64,000 bases of DNA from the NCBI RefSeq assembly GCF_044142105.1, contig NZ_JBGTYM010000004.1, positions 248,001 to 312,000 on the forward strand, given 5' to 3'. The notes beneath the pieces are model-generated. The model worked only from the letters and a program-made list of their open reading frames with translations, was not told the origin of the DNA and ran no database searches. The translations under genes and the position numbers were made by a program. This DNA is from Pseudogemmobacter sp044142105 (GTDB lineage Bacteria; Pseudomonadota; Alphaproteobacteria; Rhodobacterales; Rhodobacteraceae). Of this stretch, positions 16,469 to 24,529 are shown in pieces. How positions within the stretch are numbered: position 1 is the stretch's first letter; the number at the start of each line of letters is the position of its first letter.

Positions 16469-16885
16469 TTATTCCGCAGCGTCCTCAGCTTCGAGGCGGG
16501 CGAGGTCGGCGGCACCCTTGGCCGAGGGATCGCGGTCGACGAATTCGATGATCGCCATCGGGGCCATGTCGCCATAGCGGAAGCCGGCCTTCAGGACGCG
16601 GACATAGCCACCCTGACGATCCTTGTAGCGCGGGCCGAGGATCTCGAACAGGCGGGCAACGTGCTTGTCCTGCTTGAGCTGGGCAGCCGCCTGGCGGCGG
16701 GCATGAAGATCACCGCGCTTGGCCAGCGTGATCAGCTTTTCCACCACGGGGCGCAGTTCCTTGGCCTTGGGCAGGGTCGTCTTGATCTGCTCATGCTCGA
16801 TCAGCGAGCCGGCCATGTTGGCCCAGAGCGCCTTGCGGTGCTCGGCGGTACGGTTCAGGCGGCGATAGCCGCGGGCGTGACGCAT
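16469..16885 (-). CDS. rplQ: 50S ribosomal protein L17
   Basis: 138 residues, close to the usual alphaproteobacterial size with an acidic C-terminal tail. It opens MRHARGYRRLNRTAEHRKAL and has NMAGSLIEHEQIKTTLPKAKELRP, the L17 core that lines the peptide exit-tunnel side of the 50S subunit. It is the last gene of the alpha operon, 133 bases after rpoA; that gap contains a stem (GCGGCCCG/CGGGCCGC at 16920-16942). A terminator-like hairpin follows it. Confidence 0.97.
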   Translation of the reverse strand: MRHARGYRRLNRTAEHRKALWANMAGSLIEHEQIKTTLPKAKELRPVVEKLITLAKRGDLHARRQAAAQLKQDKHVARLFEILGPRYKDRQGGYVRVLKAGFRYGDMAPMAIIEFVDRDPSAKGAADLARLEAEDAAE

Positions 16886-17018
16886 TTCAAACTCCTAACG
16901 TCTCGTTTTGCTTTGTGTTGCGGCCCGTGCGTTGCGGGCCGCGTCGTTGGGCTTTCGCCAGTTGGTCCCCGCCTGCGCGGGCATTTCAGGCAGGGAGCGC
17001 TTGGCGCGCACCCATTTC

Positions 17019-18035
17019 TCAGAACTGGTCTTCGAAGCGCTTGGCGAGGTCTTCGATATTCTCCGGCGGCCAGTCCTCGACATCCATGCCAAGGTGCAGA
17101 CCCATGCCCGAGAGCACTTCCTTGATCTCGTTCAGCGACTTGCGGCCGAAGTTCGGGGTGCGCAGCATCTCGGCTTCGGTCTTCTGGATCAGATCGCCGA
17201 TATAGACGATGTTGTCGTTCTTCAGGCAGTTTGCCGAACGGACCGACAGTTCCAGCTCGTCCACCTTCTTCAGCAGCAGCGGGTTGAACTCGAGACCCGA
17301 GTCGATCTCGCCAGCCTTGGCCGATTCCGGTTCTTCGAAGTTGACGAAGATCGACAGCTGATCCTGAAGGATGCGGGCAGCATAGGCGACGGCATCATCC
17401 GGGGTCAGCGAACCGTCGGTTTCCACCTTCATCGTCAGCTTGTCATAGTCCAACACCTGGCCCTCGCGGGTGGGTTGCACTTCGTAGCTGACCTTGCGGA
17501 CCGGCGAATAGATCGCGTCGATCGGGATCAGGCCGATCGGCGCATCTTCCGGGCGGTTCTTGTCGGCCGAAACATAGCCCTTGCCGGTGTTGACGGTCAG
17601 TTCCATGAACACATCCGCCCCGTCGTCGAGGTGGCAGATCACATGGTCCTTGTTCAGCACTTCGATGCCGGCGGTCTCTGCGATGGCGGCCGCGGTGACG
17701 ACGCCCGGCCCCTTGGCCGAGATCGACAGACGCTTCGGTCCTTCGACATCCATCCGCAGGGCGACACCCTTGAGGTTCAGCACGATGTCGGTGACGTCTT
17801 CACGGACGCCAGCGACCGAGGAGAACTCATGCAGGACGTTGTCGATCTGCACCGAGGTGATCGCGGCGCCCTGCAACGAGGACAGAAGCACACGGCGCAG
17901 CGCATTGCCCAGCGTCAGGCCAAAGCCCCGCTCCAACGGCTCTGCGATGACGGTGGCGACGCGCGATGCATCGGCCCCCGGCTTCACGACAAGCTGGGTC
18001 GGCTTGATAAGTTCCTGCCAGTTCTTGTGGATCAT
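17019..18035 (-). CDS. rpoA: RNA polymerase alpha subunit
   Basis: 338 residues; dimerises to seed RNA polymerase assembly. The N-terminal domain starts IHKNWQELIKPTQL and includes EPLERGFGLTLGNALRRVLLSS, the assembly motif. The C-terminal domain has LRTPNFGRKSLNEIKEVL (about 296-313), which contains the UP-element and activator contact arginine. It lies between rpsK and rplQ in the standard alpha-operon order; rpsD is absent, as usual in this bacterial group. Confidence 0.98.
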   Translation of the reverse strand: MIHKNWQELIKPTQLVVKPGADASRVATVIAEPLERGFGLTLGNALRRVLLSSLQGAAITSVQIDNVLHEFSSVAGVREDVTDIVLNLKGVALRMDVEGPKRLSISAKGPGVVTAAAIAETAGIEVLNKDHVICHLDDGADVFMELTVNTGKGYVSADKNRPEDAPIGLIPIDAIYSPVRKVSYEVQPTREGQVLDYDKLTMKVETDGSLTPDDAVAYAARILQDQLSIFVNFEEPESAKAGEIDSGLEFNPLLLKKVDELELSVRSANCLKNDNIVYIGDLIQKTEAEMLRTPNFGRKSLNEIKEVLSGMGLHLGMDVEDWPPENIEDLAKRFEDQF

Positions 18036-18112
18036 TCACTTGCCTCCATTCTTGCCGCCGCTTCCAATGTCCGAAAGAAGCGTGGCGCCCGAGGGTCTTC
18101 CCAAATGCGAGA

Positions 18113-18141
18113 ACCGGGCCATGCGGAAGGCATGACCCGGT
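18113..18141 (-). other. strong hairpin between rpsK and rpoA
   Basis: ACCGGG-C-CATGC, loop GGAAG, GCATG-A-CCCGGT: an 11-pair stem broken by one mismatch. It lies in the 121-base rpsK-rpoA gap with no T-run after it; it may protect the rpsK end from decay or set the rpoA level. Confidence 0.5.
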
Positions 18142-18156
18142 CGTATTTCCCGTGCC

Positions 18157-18555
18157 TCAGACGCGGCGGCGCTTCGGCGGACGGCAGCCGTTATGGGCCA
18201 GCGGCGTGACATCGCGGATCGAGGTGATGGTGAAGCCCACGGCGGCCAGCGCGCGGAGCGCCGATTCGCGGCCCGAACCCGGACCCTGGACTTCGACTTC
18301 GATCGTCTTCACGCCATGTTCCTGCGCCTTGCGGCCAGCGTCTTCGGCAGCCATCTGGGCGGCATAGGGGGTCGACTTGCGCGAGCCCTTGAAGCCCATG
18401 GTCCCGGCCGACGACCAGGAGATGGCGTTGCCCTGAACGTCCGAGATCAGGATCTTGGTGTTGTTGAACGACGAGTTCACATGCGCCACGCCAGCGGCGA
18501 TGTTCTTGCGTTCCTTGCGCTTGGTGCGCGCGGCGGATTTCGGATCACGTGCCAT
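18157..18555 (-). CDS. rpsK: 30S ribosomal protein S11
   Basis: 132 residues. The core GVAHVNSSFNNTKILISDVQGNAISWSSAGTMGFKG... and the terminal GCRPPKRRRV identify S11, which lies on the 30S platform and contacts mRNA near the exit site. It follows rpsM by 15 bases. A hairpin separates it from rpoA. Confidence 0.97.
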   Translation of the reverse strand: MARDPKSAARTKRKERKNIAAGVAHVNSSFNNTKILISDVQGNAISWSSAGTMGFKGSRKSTPYAAQMAAEDAGRKAQEHGVKTIEVEVQGPGSGRESALRALAAVGFTITSIRDVTPLAHNGCRPPKRRRV

Positions 18556-18570
18556 ATCTGTGCGCTCCCC

Positions 18571-18939
18571 TTACTTCTTCTTGCCGGCGATCGGCTTGGC
18601 CGGGCCCTTGCGGGTGCGGGCGTTGGTGTGGGTGCGCTGGCCGCGGACCGGAAGGCCCTTGCGGTGACGCAGGCCGCGATAGCAGCCCAGGTCCATCAGC
18701 CGTTTGATGTTCATCGAGACTTCACGACGCAGGTCGCCCTCGACGGTCACATTCGCGTCGATATATTCGCGGATCGCCAGAACTTCGGCATCCGAAAGCT
18801 GGTTGACGCGACGGGCGCGGTCAATCTTCAGGGCTTCACAGATATCCTCGGCCACTTTCGCGCCGATGCCATGGATATACTGCAGAGAGATCGGAACCCG
18901 CTTTTGGGTCGGGATGTTGACGCCAGCAATACGTGCCAC
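18571..18939 (-). CDS. rpsM: 30S ribosomal protein S13
   Basis: 122 residues from a GTG start at 18939 (V/MARIAGVNIPT), preceded by AAGGAC seven bases away. It includes YIHGIGAKVAEDICEAL and the basic tail RGQRTHTNARTRKGPAKP, the head protein that bridges to the 50S subunit and contacts P-site tRNA. It is the first gene of the alpha operon, 178 bases after adk. Confidence 0.97.
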   Translation of the reverse strand: MARIAGVNIPTQKRVPISLQYIHGIGAKVAEDICEALKIDRARRVNQLSDAEVLAIREYIDANVTVEGDLRREVSMNIKRLMDLGCYRGLRHRKGLPVRGQRTHTNARTRKGPAKPIAGKKK

Positions 18940-19117
18940 GCGTATGTCCTTTTCTGTTGCGGCTCCGTAGCGCCAGAGCCTTTTTTCACAACCGCAGCAG
19001 GGCCATGGACCCGATGCGACTTCCCGCTGATGGGAACCCCGGCGCAGGCGATTCCCTGCCGGGACGCCGTGCTTTATGGGCTTTTCCGCGCCCCGTCAAG
19101 GGCGCGGGATCAGCAAT

Positions 19118-19705
19118 TCAGGTTCTGTCAAGAACTTTCGCAATGGCCGTGGCAACATCGTCCATCGGGGCCATGCCATCCACTTGGGTCAGACCGCCCT
19201 TGGCATAATAATAGCCTAGCAGAGGCGCGGTTTGCTTGTAATAGGCGCGCAGACGGTCGGCGAAGACCTCGGGCGTATCATCGGCGCGGACGGGCTGACC
19301 CGCGGCCTTAGCCTCTTCCGCCCGCTTGACGATCCGGCCGACAAGGGCGGCGTCGTCGACCACCAGCTCGATCACCGCATCAAGCTTTCGGCCCATGCGG
19401 GACAGAAGCTCTCCCAACGCATCCGCCTGTTTCAGCGTGCGCGGGAAGCCGTCGAAGATAAAGCCGCCCGGCGCACCGGCCTTCAGCTTCTCTTCGATCA
19501 GGCCGATGACGATCTCATCCGTCACCAGCTGACCCTTGTCCATGATCTCGGCCACCCGCTTGCCCATCTCGGTGCCGCTCGTCTTGGCCGCGCGCAGCAT
19601 GTCACCGGTCGAGAGCTGCACCATGCCGCGGCTGTCGACCAGCCTCTGCGCCTGCGTTCCCTTTCCCGCACCCGGCGGGCCCAGAAGAATGATATTCGCC
19701 GCCAT
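19118..19705 (-). CDS. adk: adenylate kinase (short, no LID zinc domain)
   Basis: 195 residues; interconverts ATP+AMP and 2 ADP in the cytoplasm. It has P-loop GPPGAGKGTQ (8-17), AMP-site LSTGDMLRAA and GFIFDGFPRTLKQADAL. The LID is short (ELVVDDAALVGRIVKRAEEAK), lacking the four-cysteine zinc finger of long forms. It lies five bases after secY, as in most spc operons. The 178 bases after it carry a plus-strand terminator-like hairpin, so a separate promoter for rpsM is plausible. Confidence 0.97.
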   Translation of the reverse strand: MAANIILLGPPGAGKGTQAQRLVDSRGMVQLSTGDMLRAAKTSGTEMGKRVAEIMDKGQLVTDEIVIGLIEEKLKAGAPGGFIFDGFPRTLKQADALGELLSRMGRKLDAVIELVVDDAALVGRIVKRAEEAKAAGQPVRADDTPEVFADRLRAYYKQTAPLLGYYYAKGGLTQVDGMAPMDDVATAIAKVLDRT

Positions 19706-19710
19706 AGGGT

Positions 19711-21069
19711 TCAGCGCCGCGCCGGTGCACGGGTGCCCGTGCGCTTCTTGCCGCGAAGCTGCGACTTCTCGATCAGCGCCTCATATTGATGTGCCAGAAG
19801 ATGCGACTGGACCTGGTTGATCGTGTCCATCGTGACCGAGACCACGATCAGCACCGAGGTGCCGCCGAAGTAGAAGGGGATGCCGATCTCCGAGATCAGG
19901 ATTTCCGGCAGAAGGCAGACCGCCGCCAGATAGGCCGAGCCCAGCACCAGAATGCGGTTCAGCACATATTCCAGGTATTCCTCGGTCTTCTTGCCCGGGC
20001 GGATGCCGGGGATGAAGCCGTTCTGGTTCTTCAGGTTGTCGGCCACATCATCGACTTTGAACGAGACGTTCGCAGTGTAGAAGTAGCTGAAGAACACGAT
20101 CAGTGCGGCCAGGAACACAAGGTGGAGCGGCTGACCATAGCCCAGATAGGCGGTGATCACCGACAGGACCGGGTTGGTCGAGGCGCCCGAAAAGGTCGAG
20201 ATCGTGGTCGGCAAAAGCAGGATCGACGAGGCGAAGATCGCCGGGATGACGCCCGCCGGGTTGACCTTGACCGGCAGATGCGACGATCCGCCGTCATAGA
20301 CCTTCATGCCCACCTGACGGCGGGGATACTGGATGTGGATCTTGCGCAGCGCGCGTTCCATGAAGACGACGAAAGTGATCACGGCGATGACCATGACGAT
20401 CACGCCCAGGATGACCGGAGTCGAGATCGCGCCCGAGCGGCCCTGCGCCAGGAATTGCGCGATGGCGGCGGGAATTTCCGCCACGATGCCGACGAAAATG
20501 ATCAGCGAGATACCGTTGCCGATGCCGCGGCTCGTGATCTGTTCGCCCAGCCACATGAGAAACATGGTGCCGCCGACCAGGGTGATAACGCAGGAGGCGG
20601 TAAAGAAGAAGCCCGGCGTATGCGCAAGATCGCCCGCCTGGATAGACATGGCGATGCCATAGGACTGGAACAGCGCCAGCGCCACGGTGCCGTAGCGCGT
20701 GTACTGATTCAGCTTCTTGCGCCCGATCTCACCCTCTTTCTTCAGGTGCTGCCAGGGCTGATACATCGTGGCCAGAAGCTGCACGATGATCGAGGCCGAG
20801 ATATAGGGCATGATGCCAAGCGCGAAAATGCCCATGCGCTTGATGGCGCCGCCGGTGAACATGTTCAACATGCCCCCGATCCCCTGCCCCGCCTTGTCCA
20901 TGAACTCGCGAAGCGCGCCCGCGTCGATCCCCGGCACCGGAATATAGGTGCCAAGACGGTAGACGATCAGAAGACCGATGGTGAAGAAGATGCGTTGACG
21001 AAGATCGGTCGCCTTGCCGAGCGCGCCCCAGCTAAGGTTCGCGGCCATCTGTTCTGCGGCGGATGCCAT
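19711..21069 (-). CDS. secY: protein translocase subunit SecY
   Basis: 452 residues with the ten-helix SecY pattern; forms the protein-conducting channel with SecE and SecG in the inner membrane. It opens with DLRQRIFFTIGLLIVYRLGTYIPVPGID, has the plug/TM2 region (GGMLNMFTGGAIKRMGIFALGIMPYISASIIVQLL) and GNGISLIIFVGI, and ends in a basic tail (KSQLRGKKRTGTRAPARR). It lies 113 bases after rplO; that gap has a long stable hairpin at 21091-21122. Confidence 0.98.
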   Translation of the reverse strand: MASAAEQMAANLSWGALGKATDLRQRIFFTIGLLIVYRLGTYIPVPGIDAGALREFMDKAGQGIGGMLNMFTGGAIKRMGIFALGIMPYISASIIVQLLATMYQPWQHLKKEGEIGRKKLNQYTRYGTVALALFQSYGIAMSIQAGDLAHTPGFFFTASCVITLVGGTMFLMWLGEQITSRGIGNGISLIIFVGIVAEIPAAIAQFLAQGRSGAISTPVILGVIVMVIAVITFVVFMERALRKIHIQYPRRQVGMKVYDGGSSHLPVKVNPAGVIPAIFASSILLLPTTISTFSGASTNPVLSVITAYLGYGQPLHLVFLAALIVFFSYFYTANVSFKVDDVADNLKNQNGFIPGIRPGKKTEEYLEYVLNRILVLGSAYLAAVCLLPEILISEIGIPFYFGGTSVLIVVSVTMDTINQVQSHLLAHQYEALIEKSQLRGKKRTGTRAPARR

Positions 21070-21090
21070 GCCTTGCCCTTTTCATGGACA

Positions 21091-21122
21091 GCGCCGCCGA
21101 ACCGGTTTCCGGTCGGCGGCGC
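21091..21122 (-). other. very stable hairpin between rplO and secY
   Basis: GCGCCGCCG-A-ACCGG, loop TTT, CCGGT-CGGCGGCGC: 14 base pairs with a single bulged A, ending 22 bases before the secY start. No T-run follows on the minus strand. It could limit readthrough or protect the upstream message. Confidence 0.6.
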
Positions 21123-21182
21123 GGGAAAACCTGTGCTGATGTAAGCGAGCTTGCGCCCGCTCACAACCGCTAAATCGGCGGA

Positions 21183-21653
21183 TCACTCGGCCGCTTCGGT
21201 CGCCACGGTGATGCTGCCGCCTGCGGCCTTGATCGCTTCGATCGCCGAAGCCGAGGCGCCGGTCACTTTCAGCGTGACCTTCGAGGCGATGGCGCCCTTG
21301 CCGAGGATACGGATGCCGTCGCGCTTGTTCGAGGTCAGACCAGCCGCGACCAGCGCGTCCTCGTCGATCTCGGACTTGATGTCCAGCTTGCCAAGGCCGA
21401 TGAATTTTTCGATCAGGCCCAGGTTGACGACCGCAAATTCCTTGCGGTTCGGCTTGGAGAAGCCGCGCTTCGGCAGGCGGCGATAGAGCGGCATCTGGCC
21501 GCCTTCATACCCGCCGATGGCCACGCCCGAACGGGACTTCTGCCCCTTGATACCACGGCCAGCGGTCTTGCCCTTGCCCGAGCCCGGGCCGCGCGCAACG
21601 CGCTTCTGCTTCTTGGCCGCGCCTTCGTTGTCGCGCAGTTCATTCAATTTCAT
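21183..21653 (-). CDS. rplO: 50S ribosomal protein L15
   Basis: 156 residues from the ATG at 21653, with AAGGAG eight bases before it. N-terminal KLNELRDNEGA and the Gly/Lys/Arg-rich RVARGPGSGKGKTAGRGIKGQKSR identify L15, a late-binding protein that connects 23S rRNA domains. It resumes the spc operon after two inserted genes, with a candidate promoter 90 bases upstream. Confidence 0.97.
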   Translation of the reverse strand: MKLNELRDNEGAAKKQKRVARGPGSGKGKTAGRGIKGQKSRSGVAIGGYEGGQMPLYRRLPKRGFSKPNRKEFAVVNLGLIEKFIGLGKLDIKSEIDEDALVAAGLTSNKRDGIRILGKGAIASKVTLKVTGASASAIEAIKAAGGSITVATEAAE

Positions 21654-21749
21654 GTCGCATACTCCTTGGCCGGAACGCCCCCGCCTGCGACGGATGGGGG
21701 CAACACGGCATTTCTTGTTGATTCTTGCAGCCGCAACGGCCACCGCGGG

Positions 21750-21778
21750 CGTATAGCCGCGCAACCCCGCCGGATCAA
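21750..21778 (-). promoter_or_regulatory. candidate sigma-70-type promoter for rplO-secY-adk
   Basis: On the minus strand TTGATC (21778-21773), a 17-base spacer, and TATACG (21755-21750), with a predicted start near 21743, about 90 bases before rplO. It lies just after the end of an inserted gene, where the ribosomal operon needs to restart. Confidence 0.5.
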
Positions 21779-21786
21779 GCCCCCGC

Positions 21787-22491
21787 TCAGTTCTCGAAGG
21801 CGTTCAGCGGCGGCGTGTCGATGGCGGGCGTCTCGCCCTGGAACTGCATCAGATAGCCCAGGCTCTTGTTCAGCCCGATGCGGTTCAACTTCAACTCTCC
21901 GTTCACGAAGAACAGATCGGCCACGTCATATTGCCGCCGGATGCCGTCCTGGGGATCCCAGATCTCGGCCACGGCCGCCTTCTTGCGCGCCGCGCCCAGC
22001 TGAAGCTGGAACAGCCGCGGATCCGCCGTTTCGGCCACGACCGAGAGAACGGCGAGGACTTCGTAATAGTCGGTGATGCGCTCGTCCTGAAAGCGGCAGA
22101 CACCCTCCAGCCCCACCATCCCCAGCGCCGCAAGGCCCGAGGCTGTGCCGATGGCCGGACTGTTGATGATGGTGCCGCCCATGCCCAGCCCCTCGGCCAG
22201 GTCCTTGACGCCGCCCGCGACTTTGGCCGCCCGGCTGCCCTTCAGCACTGCCCCAAGCGCGGTGAGGCCACCGCCATCGACAAGGGTGAAGAAATCCTTG
22301 GCCTCGCCGCTGACCCGGCCCAGTTCGCGCAGTTTTCCCAGCGTGCTGTCATCGGCCGTGTCGCTGGCCAGCGCGGGGGCACGCTTGGCGATCATCTCGC
22401 TCAGGCGGAAGTCGCAGAGCTTCGCCTGCGCCGTGCCTGCAAGCACCGCAATCCAGACCGCGACCAGCGGCGCCAGTTTCCAATCGGACAT
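21787..22491 (-). CDS. secreted protein of unknown function, inserted in the spc operon
   Basis: 234 residues. An N-terminal stretch (LAPLVAVWIAVLAGTAQA-K, cleavage near 23) is a likely signal peptide, so the protein is probably periplasmic. A glycine-rich, hydrophobic middle (AEGLGMGGTIINSPAIGTASGLAALGMVGLEG) might touch membrane. Cys residues flank it (KLCDFR, GVCRFQ). I do not recognise the family. It lies between the GFA gene and rplO, in the ribosomal operon direction; the terminator after rpmD suggests separate transcription. Confidence 0.75.
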   Translation of the reverse strand: MSDWKLAPLVAVWIAVLAGTAQAKLCDFRLSEMIAKRAPALASDTADDSTLGKLRELGRVSGEAKDFFTLVDGGGLTALGAVLKGSRAAKVAGGVKDLAEGLGMGGTIINSPAIGTASGLAALGMVGLEGVCRFQDERITDYYEVLAVLSVVAETADPRLFQLQLGAARKKAAVAEIWDPQDGIRRQYDVADLFFVNGELKLNRIGLNKSLGYLMQFQGETPAIDTPPLNAFEN

Positions 22492-22618
22492 GTCTCGAAC
22501 CTGCTCAGTCTTTTGCCGCCAGTCTAACGCAGAACGGCGCCAAGGGGCAGGTCGGCAATGCCCCCGCCAGGATCACGAATGCGCAAACCGGCAGGGGAGT
22601 GGCAGAAAGACCGCAGGG

Positions 22619-23062
22619 TCAGGCGGCGCTGGCCGGCCATTTGAAGTCGGGACGCAGGCTGTCATAGACTGGGCGGCCATCGTTCGGCTTGGCATAGCCC
22701 TTCGTCTCGTCCCAGAAAGCGTGATAGGTCGCCTTGGGGAAGGCGGCATCGTCATAGCCCATGACATTCGGGACGGCGACGCGGATGCGCTTCTGCTTGT
22801 CATCCAGCATCAGGGCCGCGCCGCATTCGGTGCAAAGGCAAATTTCCAGCGGGCCACCAGGATTGTCCTTGTTGAAGGGCACGCGTTTCATCTTTTCGGG
22901 ATGGTCGACATGCAAGTCGCCATAGTTGAAGAAGGCGACATGGGTGTGCTGCTGGCCGGTCACGCCCTTGCAGACATTGCAGTGGCATTCGTGATTGTCG
23001 ATAGGCTCGGCGCTTGCGGTCACATGCACATGGGCGCAGCCGCCGGCATATTTCGTGGCCAT
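22619..23062 (-). CDS. GFA-family (glutathione-dependent formaldehyde-activating-like) protein
   Basis: 147 residues. The family is a zinc-binding fold named for an enzyme that speeds S-hydroxymethylglutathione formation. Here CHCNVCKGVTG (near 29) and CTECGAALM (near 80) give the second and third cysteine groups. The first group, usually CxCG, is degenerate (GGCAHV, one Cys), so zinc binding may be altered. It lies between rpmD and the secreted protein within the spc operon, after a strong terminator. Substrate unknown. Confidence 0.82.
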   Translation of the reverse strand: MATKYAGGCAHVHVTASAEPIDNHECHCNVCKGVTGQQHTHVAFFNYGDLHVDHPEKMKRVPFNKDNPGGPLEICLCTECGAALMLDDKQKRIRVAVPNVMGYDDAAFPKATYHAFWDETKGYAKPNDGRPVYDSLRPDFKWPASAA

Positions 23063-23205
23063 CTTCTCATCCTCCCTGATGAAGCTCGTGGTCAGGCCCG
23101 CTCCGGCCCCGTCCCCCGGGACCGTCTTAGGGTCAGGCGCAGGCTAGCACCGTTTTTGAGTCGCGAGCGATTCAGCCTTTGGGTGGAGGACGCCGGACCA
23201 AAGAA

Positions 23206-23235
23206 AAACGCCCCCGCGTTTCAGCAGGGGCGTTT
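23206..23235 (-). terminator. intrinsic terminator after rpmD
   Basis: AAACGCCCC (23206-23214) pairs with GGGGCGTTT (23227-23235) across a 12-base loop; the minus strand then reads TTTTTCTTT. It is 30 bases after the rpmD stop and marks the break in the spc operon. Confidence 0.8.
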
Positions 23236-23265
23236 CAGTTCGGTCGAGGCTGGCCCAACGAAACC

Positions 23266-23463
23266 TTAGCCGCGCTCTTCGATGATCTCGACGAGGTGGC
23301 TGATCGAATTCACCATTCCGCGCACGGAAGGGGTATCTTCCAGCTCGCGGGTGCGGTTCATCTTGTTCAGGCCCAAGCCTTTCAGCGTGGCGGTCTGCAC
23401 CGCCGGACGGCGGGCGGCCGAACGGATCTGCTTGACGACGATGGTCTTTTTCTTGTCAGCCAT
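23266..23463 (-). CDS. rpmD: 50S ribosomal protein L30
   Basis: 65 residues, ATG at 23463 (ADKKKTIVVKQIRSAARR), two bases after the rpsE stop, with GAGG upstream; a TTG six bases earlier is less likely. LKGLGLNKMNRTRELEDTPS is the L30 signature. L30 lies on the 50S surface near L5. It is the last gene of the first spc unit. Confidence 0.96.
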   Translation of the reverse strand: MADKKKTIVVKQIRSAARRPAVQTATLKGLGLNKMNRTRELEDTPSVRGMVNSISHLVEIIEERG

Positions 23464-23465
23464 GA

Positions 23466-24035
23466 TCAAGCCTCCGTGGTTTCGGCTTCGGGCTTGCGCA
23501 GGATCTCGGCCACTTTCTTGTTGCGGCGGGCCGCAACGGAACGGGGCGAGGTTTCCTTCTTGAGACCGTCGATGGTGGCGCGAACCATGTTATAGGGGTT
23601 CTGCGTGCCGATCGACTTGGCCACGACGTCCTGGATGCCCAGCATTTCGAACACGGCGCGCATCGGACCGCCGGCGATGATGCCGGTACCGGCCACGGCG
23701 GTGCGCATCACGACCTTGCCGGCGCCATGACGGCCCTCGATGTCGTGGTGCAGCGTGCGCGCGTCTTTCAGCGCGACGCGGATCATGCTGCGCTTGGCCT
23801 GCTCGGTCGCCTTGCGGACGGCTTCCGGCACTTCCTTGGCCTTGCCCTTGCCAAAGCCGACACGGCCGCGCTGGTCACCCACCACGACCAGAGCCGCAAA
23901 GCCGAAACGCTTGCCGCCCTTCACGGTCTTCGACACCCGGTTGATCGCGACCAGACGGTCGGCGAATTCCGGGGTTTCCTCGCGCCGGTCGTCCCGACGA
24001 TCGCCGCGGTCGCGGCGGTTTTCACGTTCTGCCAT
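23466..24035 (-). CDS. rpsE: 30S ribosomal protein S5
   Basis: 189 residues. It begins with an Arg/Asp-rich lead (ENRRDRGDRRDDRREETPE) longer than in E. coli, common in alphaproteobacteria. The double-stranded RNA-binding fold has GGKRFGFAALVVVGDQRGRVGFGKGKAKEVPEA and AGTGIIAGGPMRAVFEMLG. S5 shapes decoding fidelity on the 30S subunit. It follows rplR by 123 bases, a gap with two hairpins. Confidence 0.97.
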   Translation of the reverse strand: MAERENRRDRGDRRDDRREETPEFADRLVAINRVSKTVKGGKRFGFAALVVVGDQRGRVGFGKGKAKEVPEAVRKATEQAKRSMIRVALKDARTLHHDIEGRHGAGKVVMRTAVAGTGIIAGGPMRAVFEMLGIQDVVAKSIGTQNPYNMVRATIDGLKKETSPRSVAARRNKKVAEILRKPEAETTEA

Positions 24036-24085
24036 GAGGCAAACCTTTCCGTGGTGGCGCGATCTGGCGCGCCGATTGGTGCCGA

Positions 24086-24144
24086 TCCTGGTGGGCCTGC
24101 GGCCCCCGGATCATCGGGGGGGCGGTCCGGAACGAATCCCGGAC
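24086..24144 (-). other. two hairpins in the rplR-rpsE gap
   Basis: GCCCCCG/CGGGGGGC-type stem around 24098-24125 and GTCCGG/CCGGAC at 24125-24130 and 24139-24144. No T-run. They fill the only wide gap inside the first spc unit and may affect relative expression. Confidence 0.4.
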
Positions 24145-24158
24145 ACCCCCCACAGGGA

Positions 24159-24518
24159 TCAGAACTTCAGACCACCTTCACGGGCAGCATCGGCCAAAGC
24201 CTTGATCTTGCCGTGGAAGATGAAGCCGCCGCGGTCGAAATAGCATTCGTCCACGCCGGCCTTCTTGGCCCGCTCGGCGATGGCCGCGCCAATCTTGGCG
24301 GCAGCCTCGACGTTGTTCTTGCCGACCACGCCCAGGTCCTTTTCCAAGGACGAGGCCGCAGCCACCGTCACGCCCTTCACATCGTCGATCAGCTGGACCG
24401 AGATGTTCTTGGACGAACGATGCACGGACAGCCGCATCCGGCCAGCCGACATCGACTTCAGTTTGTTCCGCACGCGCAGGCGGCGCTTGAGGAACAGCTC
24501 GCGTTTGTTCAAAGCCAT
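24159..24518 (-). CDS. rplR: 50S ribosomal protein L18
   Basis: 119 residues. LRVRNKLKSMSAGRMRLSVHRSSKNISVQLIDD is the L18 core that binds 5S rRNA; the end FDRGGFIFHGKIKALADAAREGGLKF is also typical. It follows rplF by 11 bases. Confidence 0.97.
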   Translation of the reverse strand: MALNKRELFLKRRLRVRNKLKSMSAGRMRLSVHRSSKNISVQLIDDVKGVTVAAASSLEKDLGVVGKNNVEAAAKIGAAIAERAKKAGVDECYFDRGGFIFHGKIKALADAAREGGLKF

Positions 24519-24529
24519 TTTTGCGCCCC

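Noticed and set aside
16297..16551. Short plus-strand frame between luxR and rplQ
   Set aside because: Covers the terminator and runs into rplQ; no ribosome site or coding character.
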